From Thermogemmatispora sp. (GTDB lineage Bacteria; Chloroflexota; Ktedonobacteria; Ktedonobacterales; Ktedonobacteraceae): DNA of 37,388 nt. Shown here one piece after another: positions 32,766 through 37,388 of this stretch. Numbering within the stretch: the first letter of the stretch is position 1; each line of letters starts with the position of its first letter. The notes under the pieces are model-generated. The model worked only from the letters and a program-made list of their open reading frames with translations, made no database searches and was not told the origin of the DNA. A program made the translations under genes and the position numbers. The stretch is from assembly GCF_019683635.1 (NCBI RefSeq), contig NZ_JADGIA010000022.1, forward strand, positions 1 to 37,388, written 5' to 3'.

Positions 32766-32847
32766 CTCCTGCTGTTACTGCTTGCAAGAGAATCTGCATT
32801 CTGCATTGCAGTTGAGACCCAGGGCCGGGTCAAGAAAGGATTGAAGC

Positions 32848-34467
32848 ATGCCAGAGAAAATGTTTGCTCCCGAGTTGTTCAGACCCCCCGTCGAGTTCCC
32901 GGAAGTTCCCTATGATCACCTGCTGCGCAGGGCGGCGGAGCGTAACCCCGATGGGCGGGCTATCATTTACCATGACCTCAGCCTGACCTATCGAGAGGTT
33001 GTCTCGATGGTGAACTGCATTGCCAATGGACTGTACAATCTGGGACTACGCAAAGGCGAGCGGCTCTGCATATTTACCCTCAATCGGCCAGAATATACCA
33101 TCACCTTCATCGCCGCGGCCTCCATCGGTCTGGTTGTGTCCCCGATGAATCCCTCCTATAAAGAGCGCGAGATTGCCTATCAACTGGAGAACTCGGAGGC
33201 CAGTGCCATCCTGGTGCAGCGCGAGTTACTGCCACTGCTGCAGGCTGTTCTGGCGCAGAAGTCGCTACCCAATCTGAAGCATGTTATCGTTACCGGGAGC
33301 CACGTACCCGAGGGCATGCCCCAGGCGATCCCCTTCGGGCGCCTGCTGCGCGAGTCCTCGCCGAAGGCGCCGCCGACGGTCCCGATCGATCCTGATGACC
33401 TGCTGGCGCTTCCCTATTCCTCGGGCACGACCGGCCTGCCCAAGGGAACGATGCTTACACACCGCAATCTGGTCTCCAATAACCTGCAATTCACCACGGC
33501 GCTCCAGACAACCTTCACAGATGTGGCTCTGCTCTTCCTGCCTTTCTACCACATCTACGGCGTCATGCTGACTGGGGGGTTCCTGGCCTGTGGAGCCACG
33601 CAGATCATTATGGAGCGCTTTGATATGCTCCAGTCTCTGGAGCTATGCGAGAAATATAATGTAACTTACTACTTTGCAGTCCCCCCGATTATCCTGGCGC
33701 TGGCCAATGCTCCCATTGATCTGAGCAAGCTCAAGAGCGTCAAATACATCTTCTCCGGAGCGGCCCCGCTGGCACCGGAGCCAGCGCGCAAAGTGCAGGA
33801 AAAGACTGGCATTCAGGTCGTCCAGGGCTATGGCCTGACCGAAGCCTCGCCGCTCACCCATGCTCAGCCAAAGGACCCGGCTCTGGTACGGCTGGAGAGC
33901 GTCGGCCTGCCCGTGCACAATACCGAGCAGAAAATTGTCGACATCGAGACCGGCACGCGCGAGCTGCCGGTCGGCGAGGATGGGGAGATCATCATTCGTG
34001 GTCCCCAGGTCATGAAAGGCTACTGGAAGGCGCCCGAGGAGACGGCTCAGACGCTGCGCGACGGCTGGCTCTATACAGGTGACATCGGCCATGTCGACGA
34101 AGACGGCTACACCTACATTGTTGATCGCAAGAAAGAGATGATCAAGTACAAGGGCTTTGGCATCGCCCCCGCTGAGATCGAGGCCCTGCTCCTGGAGCAT
34201 CCTGCGGTCATGGATGCGGCGGTAATCCCCGTACCTGATCCCGAGGCCGGCGAGGTGCCCAAAGGCTTTGTCGTCCTGCGTCCAGGTCAGAGTGTGACGC
34301 CCGATGAGCTGATCGCCTTTGTCAATGGACGCCTGGCCGGTTACAAGCGCCTGGGCTTGGTGGAATTCATCGATTCCATTCCCAAGGTAGCTTCTGGGAA
34401 GATTCTCCGTCGCGAGCTGAAGGAGCGCGAGCGTGCACGTCGCGCCGCTGAACAGCAAGCCCTCTAG
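32848..34467 (+). CDS. Fatty-acyl/4-coumarate-type CoA ligase (ANL family)
   Basis: Adenylate-forming ligase of 539 residues that activates a carboxylic acid as acyl-AMP and then acyl-CoA, feeding beta-oxidation. The phosphate loop YSSGTTGLPKG is at 190-200. Next come FYHIYG, the adenine motif GYGLTEASP, DGWLYTGDIGHVDEDGY with the ribose-binding Asp, DRKKEMIKYKG (hinge), and the catalytic lysine K518 in PKVASGKILRREL. Length and all core motifs are normal. AAAGGA lies about 8 bases before the ATG. A promoter and terminator stand in its leader. It may supply the thiolase and dehydrogenase operon at 16.3-19.8 kb with acids derived from alcohols oxidised by the mycofactocin-linked enzymes; this is inference. 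Chain length cannot be judged. Confidence 0.92.
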   Translation: MPEKMFAPELFRPPVEFPEVPYDHLLRRAAERNPDGRAIIYHDLSLTYREVVSMVNCIANGLYNLGLRKGERLCIFTLNRPEYTITFIAAASIGLVVSPMNPSYKEREIAYQLENSEASAILVQRELLPLLQAVLAQKSLPNLKHVIVTGSHVPEGMPQAIPFGRLLRESSPKAPPTVPIDPDDLLALPYSSGTTGLPKGTMLTHRNLVSNNLQFTTALQTTFTDVALLFLPFYHIYGVMLTGGFLACGATQIIMERFDMLQSLELCEKYNVTYYFAVPPIILALANAPIDLSKLKSVKYIFSGAAPLAPEPARKVQEKTGIQVVQGYGLTEASPLTHAQPKDPALVRLESVGLPVHNTEQKIVDIETGTRELPVGEDGEIIIRGPQVMKGYWKAPEETAQTLRDGWLYTGDIGHVDEDGYTYIVDRKKEMIKYKGFGIAPAEIEALLLEHPAVMDAAVIPVPDPEAGEVPKGFVVLRPGQSVTPDELIAFVNGRLAGYKRLGLVEFIDSIPKVASGKILRRELKERERARRAAEQQAL

Positions 34468-34636
34468 CCAGAGCACCAGGCCGAAAATATAGGCTGCGAG
34501 GCGAAACCAGCCTGTCTGTCTGCTTGTCTGTCCTAGACCCTGGGCCAGCGGCCCGGTTCGGCTGAGCAGCGGACAGGGTTCGTCTCAGCTAAAGCAGGAT
34601 CAACGCCGGGTCTGCAAGGGACCTTGAGTGCAGAAA

Positions 34637-34685
34637 CAGGGTGAGAGCTTGGCATCCGTCCTGCCAGGATGCCGCTCTCACCCTG
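34637..34685. terminator. Nested inverted repeat after CoA ligase
   Basis: CAGGGTGAGAGC (34637-34648) is the exact reverse complement of 34674-34685, and inside it GGCATCC (34651-34657) pairs with GGATGCC (34667-34673); only TT is unpaired on one side. It makes a 19-bp stem between convergent genes. No strong T tract, so it may be a terminator by stem strength or a protein site. Nothing else is seen in 34468-34776. Confidence 0.45.
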
Positions 34686-34776
34686 CCTTGTGAGGCACCC
34701 GCGATCTGGTGACTTCCTTGTTGGCTTGTGCTCGATCTGGGCGATTTGTGGCGCGACAGATCCCGCCGGCCACACC

Positions 34777-35766
34777 TCAGAGTGTGCTCAGGAACATGCC
34801 GCGGGCCAAAACCTCGCCTGCCAGCGTCATGACGACGATCAAGTAGAGCATGCCCGTGGCCGATTGGAAAGAGCGTTCACGCGCCAGCTTCCAGGTGAGG
34901 GCGCCCAGGACGAGCGGGAAGGCGAAGCCGAGCAGGATGCGCAGCCAGCCGAGAACGTCCATGCTCAAAGGACTGGCCGTCGGAACGCTGGCCGGCTTGA
35001 CGGTTGCAGAAGCGCCTGAGACGGTTGGTGCAGGCGTCGGACTGGCTATGGTTGTCGCCGTGGCCTGAGCTGCATGAGTGGCGGCGGTTGAAGTGGCAGG
35101 GCCGGCTACAGTAGAGCTGACCAGCGTCAGGAGAATCTGAAGCACAATGGCAATCAGCACCACGGCTGTGCTGAACAGGAGCGGGCGCTCGCTCAGGGCT
35201 GGCGTGACAAGATACCAGTGGCCGAGCCACATCGAGGTCATCACGCCGCCGACAGCCAGGGCCGCTATAAAGAAGCTCACAACGGTCAGGGCTTCCCCGA
35301 GCGGCGAGGGCGCGAGTGGGCGGTAAATCATGCCCAGTACAAAGAGCATGAGCAAACCAGCCACTGAAGCCAGACCGCCGCTTACCAGTCGCAGGACCCG
35401 TACCACAGAAAATTGCCCTTCCCCGGCTTGAGCTGCTTTCTCTTTGCCATCTACTCCGGCTCGCCGGTCCAGGATCAGGAAGAGCAAATAGGGCAGCAGT
35501 AGCAGTAGAAAGGCCAGCAGCGCCGGGCTGGCATAGCCAGTCCACTGCTTGTCGAGTCGCTCAAAGCTATCCAGCAATGGTTGGGAGGAGAAGCTCTGCT
35601 GGAAAAGATAGGTGAGAGCGGTGAAGAGGAGATAGATGATGGTGAAAAAGAGTAGAAAGCTGCGCCGCACCTCACTACGCCAGTCCAGCACGTAGAGCAG
35701 CAGGAACGAGCCGATGGCCAGCTCGTTCATGACAATTGAAAGCACCAGTGGGAGTGTCTGTATCAT
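34777..35766 (-). CDS. Multi-pass membrane protein with periplasmic Thr/Ala/Pro loop
   Basis: A 329-residue integral membrane protein from the ATG at 35766 (MIQTLPLVLSIVMNELAIGSFLLLYVL); a weak AAGGA lies 12 bases upstream. I count seven or eight hydrophobic segments. A low-complexity Thr/Ala/Pro loop (AGPATSTAATHAAQATATT and following) lies between the sixth and the last two. The motif SMWLGHWYLVTPAL follows the fifth segment; its His and Trp could bind heme or a quinone, but this is a guess. I do not recognise the family. A promoter with a consensus -10 lies about 85 bp upstream. The gene stands alone on its strand. Confidence 0.7.
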   Translation of the reverse strand: MIQTLPLVLSIVMNELAIGSFLLLYVLDWRSEVRRSFLLFFTIIYLLFTALTYLFQQSFSSQPLLDSFERLDKQWTGYASPALLAFLLLLLPYLLFLILDRRAGVDGKEKAAQAGEGQFSVVRVLRLVSGGLASVAGLLMLFVLGMIYRPLAPSPLGEALTVVSFFIAALAVGGVMTSMWLGHWYLVTPALSERPLLFSTAVVLIAIVLQILLTLVSSTVAGPATSTAATHAAQATATTIASPTPAPTVSGASATVKPASVPTASPLSMDVLGWLRILLGFAFPLVLGALTWKLARERSFQSATGMLYLIVVMTLAGEVLARGMFLSTL

Positions 35767-35858
35767 GCCGGAAACATATCCTTTTAGCTCGCGTCTTCCT
35801 TTGGGGTGATGCCGACAGCACAGCCAACAGGGAGCAGCAGCGGCCCTCACCCTGACAG

Positions 35859-35888
35859 ATTATACTCCTCCACCGCCAGCCGGGACAA
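35859..35888 (-). promoter_or_regulatory. Sigma-70-like promoter of the membrane protein gene
   Basis: On the minus strand, TTGTCC (35883-35888), an 18-bp spacer and TATAAT (35859-35864). The rest of 35767-36162 holds a GGGTCAGAG/CTCTGACCC inverted repeat (35903-35911 with 35956-35964) and no gene; no clear promoter for the gene at 36163 was found. Confidence 0.55.
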
Positions 35889-36162
35889 TCTGGCTGTGGA
35901 CCGGGTCAGAGGCGCTCTCATCGACCTCTGCTTCGCTCGATTGCCTATCCATCTGCTCTGACCCGCCACTGCTCTGAGAAGATAGTCTACTGCTCTGCTG
36001 GCTTTGCAACTTTTCTCCCAGCCTCGCGTATTCGCTACGGCAGTGGCAGGGGCGAGGAACTCTGCAAGAGGGTCAGCGACTTCAGATCGCTCTCCCTTGT
36101 GGGTTCTGTGAAAAGACGAAGTAAAAAGAGAAGAAGACGGAAGCTAGGGGGAGAAACCGGCT

Positions 36163-37221
36163 ATGAGCCAGCAGCAGATGATGTTTCCGCCGGTTGAAGG
36201 GCCAAAGCCGGAGAGTGAAGAACAAGGGCAAGCCCAAGCCGAGGGGGAGCCCCGCTATCCTGCGCCCTCTTTTTTTGATGCGGGCTATGAAGGCCACGAG
36301 GCCTTTGGAAAAGTGCAACCAGGCTCCTCTTCTCTGCCGGCCTGGCAGCTTACTCTGATCATTGTTGTTATAGTGATTATCGGCAGTCTCTTTGTCAGCT
36401 ATCTCAACAATCTACTCGGCCTGGCATTGGCCCTGGTCGCTCTCATCGTACTGGGATTTGTCGTGGTCCTCTGGGGCTTTAGGCGGGCGGTTACTCTACC
36501 CATCAGCCGCTTCGAGGTCACAGGGCGTCCAACGCTCATTATTCGCAATCCCGCTGGCCCCATTTCCATTCATTGTGGAGGAAGCCACACCAATACGATC
36601 GAAATCCTGGCGACGAAGTACCTGAGCGGTCTCTGGGGCGGGCGCGACGAGCTGACTGTCGACTGCCAGCAGCAGGAGAACACAGTCAGTGTTGCGGTTT
36701 CGAGCTTCTACCAGCACCCCTTTTCGCCGGCGAACCTGGGCTACGTTCGGCTGGATATCAGCGTGCCTGCTATCTGCGACCTGCAGATCGAGGGCAACGC
36801 TGGCTCTGTCCAGATCCTGGGCGGACAGGGACGGTTGACGGTCAAAACGAATGCGGGTACGATTACCGTGTTGCAGGCGACGCTTGAAGATCGGTCGAGC
36901 CTGGAGACTGATGCTGGGACCATCACTGTGCAGCAGAGTCGGCTCTGTGGACAGGTTTACTGTCACACGAATGCAGGAGCCATCTCTTTTGGCGGCGCCT
37001 TGGAACCCGGAGGTCACTATCAGATGACGACCAACGCGGGTACGATTGATGTCAGCTTGCCGTCCGACACACCGCTGCTTCTGGCAGCCTCCTCCAACCT
37101 GGGCAGCGTTACCAATGAGTTCGGGCAAACGCTTGTCGGTGAGCCGCCTCGGGCCAATCTCCAGCTCCATACCAATCTTGGTACCGTGACAGTCCGCCGC
37201 ACAGGTCCCTCTCTACGCTGA
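36163..37221 (+). CDS. Two-TM protein with DUF4097-like beta-repeat domain
   Basis: A 352-residue membrane protein. A polar Gln/Glu/Pro-rich N-terminus (1-58) precedes two membrane segments (about 62-80 and 84-104). The rest is a beta-strand repeat domain in which short units recur: GNAGSVQILGG, TNAGTITVLQ, TDAGTITVQQ, TNAGAISFGG, TNAGTIDVSL, SNLGSVTNEF and TNLGTVTVRR. This pattern is that of the DUF4097/putative adhesin beta-helix type. The start at 36163 has GGGGGAG before it. The function is not known; a cell-envelope role is inferred from the topology. The RidA-family gene starts about 90 bp downstream on the same strand. Confidence 0.8.
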   Translation: MSQQQMMFPPVEGPKPESEEQGQAQAEGEPRYPAPSFFDAGYEGHEAFGKVQPGSSSLPAWQLTLIIVVIVIIGSLFVSYLNNLLGLALALVALIVLGFVVVLWGFRRAVTLPISRFEVTGRPTLIIRNPAGPISIHCGGSHTNTIEILATKYLSGLWGGRDELTVDCQQQENTVSVAVSSFYQHPFSPANLGYVRLDISVPAICDLQIEGNAGSVQILGGQGRLTVKTNAGTITVLQATLEDRSSLETDAGTITVQQSRLCGQVYCHTNAGAISFGGALEPGGHYQMTTNAGTIDVSLPSDTPLLLAASSNLGSVTNEFGQTLVGEPPRANLQLHTNLGTVTVRRTGPSLR

Positions 37222-37312
37222 AAGGCCTCAAGGCCCTTATCTTGGCTGGTTTTTTTCTTAATCAAGAGAAGAATTATCTTTCTTGAATAAATTAAGGAGA
37301 ATAAGAAAGTAT

Positions 37313-37388
37313 ATGGAACGCCTGGAGCGTCAGATCGTTTCCTCCGGTTCACCCTATGAGCCTGTGATCGGCTTTGCACGGGCAGTTC
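37313..37388 (+). CDS. RidA-family protein, 5' part only
   Basis: The first 25 codons of a gene cut by the right edge. MERLERQIVSSGSPYEPVIG followed by FARAV matches the N-terminus of RidA/YjgF proteins, which hydrolyse reactive enamines and imines or have related roles; many read ISSGSPxEPxxGYSRAV. The ATG at 37313 has AAGGAG about 13 bases upstream, a rather long spacing. The region just before it (37256-37312) is much richer in A and T than its surroundings and holds a TCAAGA/TCTTGA inverted repeat, possibly a terminator or promoter region. Confidence 0.75.
   Translation, partial: MERLERQIVSSGSPYEPVIGFARAV

Overview
The window reads as chromosomal DNA of a GC-rich, cellulose-degrading bacterium of the class Ktedonobacteria (Chloroflexota), most like Thermogemmatispora. 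This is inferred from gene content: GH74, GH9 and GH48 enzymes with Pro/Thr linkers and CBM2 modules, a membrane-anchored XRE regulator, DVWAVG-type propeller proteins, and a mycofactocin locus outside Actinobacteria. I saw no rRNA, tRNA, CRISPR array, insertion sequence or prophage.

Region 1 (1-13.7 kb) is a plant-cell-wall degradation island. It holds a GH74 xyloglucanase (-, running off the left edge), a membrane-bound XRE regulator (+), a GH9-CBM3-CBM2 endoglucanase (+), a membrane-anchored propeller protein (-), a GH48-CBM2 exocellulase (-) and a lipoprotein with a C-terminal FnIII-like domain (+). Together these form an endo/exo cellulase set plus a xyloglucanase. Tandem 12-bp operator-like units lie upstream of GH48, just behind a good promoter, and upstream of GH74. 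The GH9 and GH48 genes share an almost identical linker plus CBM2 module in inverted orientation.

Region 2 (13.7-19.8 kb) has a ComF-like phosphoribosyltransferase, small membrane and charged proteins, and a tightly packed minus-strand beta-oxidation operon: thiolase, an acyl-CoA dehydrogenase lacking the usual C-terminal catalytic Glu segment, and a complete acyl-CoA dehydrogenase.

Region 3 (20.2-34.5 kb) is built around mycofactocin, the ribosomally made redox cofactor. A zinc alcohol dehydrogenase of the NDMA-dependent type and a mycofactocin-coupled SDR are likely cofactor users. mftA overlaps the SDR gene. mftB and mftC are divergent from mftA and separated from it by a penicillin-binding protein gene. 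A minus-strand operon joins a GxGYxYP-family putative glycoside hydrolase, the glycosyltransferase mftF and an alpha/beta hydrolase. mftD and mftE are not in the window. A fatty-acyl-CoA ligase follows. A plausible flow is alcohol oxidation with mycofactocin, acid activation by the ligase, then beta-oxidation by region 2.

Region 4 (34.5-37.4 kb) has a multi-pass membrane protein, a two-TM protein with a repetitive beta domain of the DUF4097 kind, and the first 25 codons of a RidA-family gene.

The most interesting candidates are the GxGYxYP gene translationally coupled to mftF, the dual-coded mftA/SDR junction, the cellulase operator array, and a short promoter-to-terminator unit ahead of the CoA ligase.
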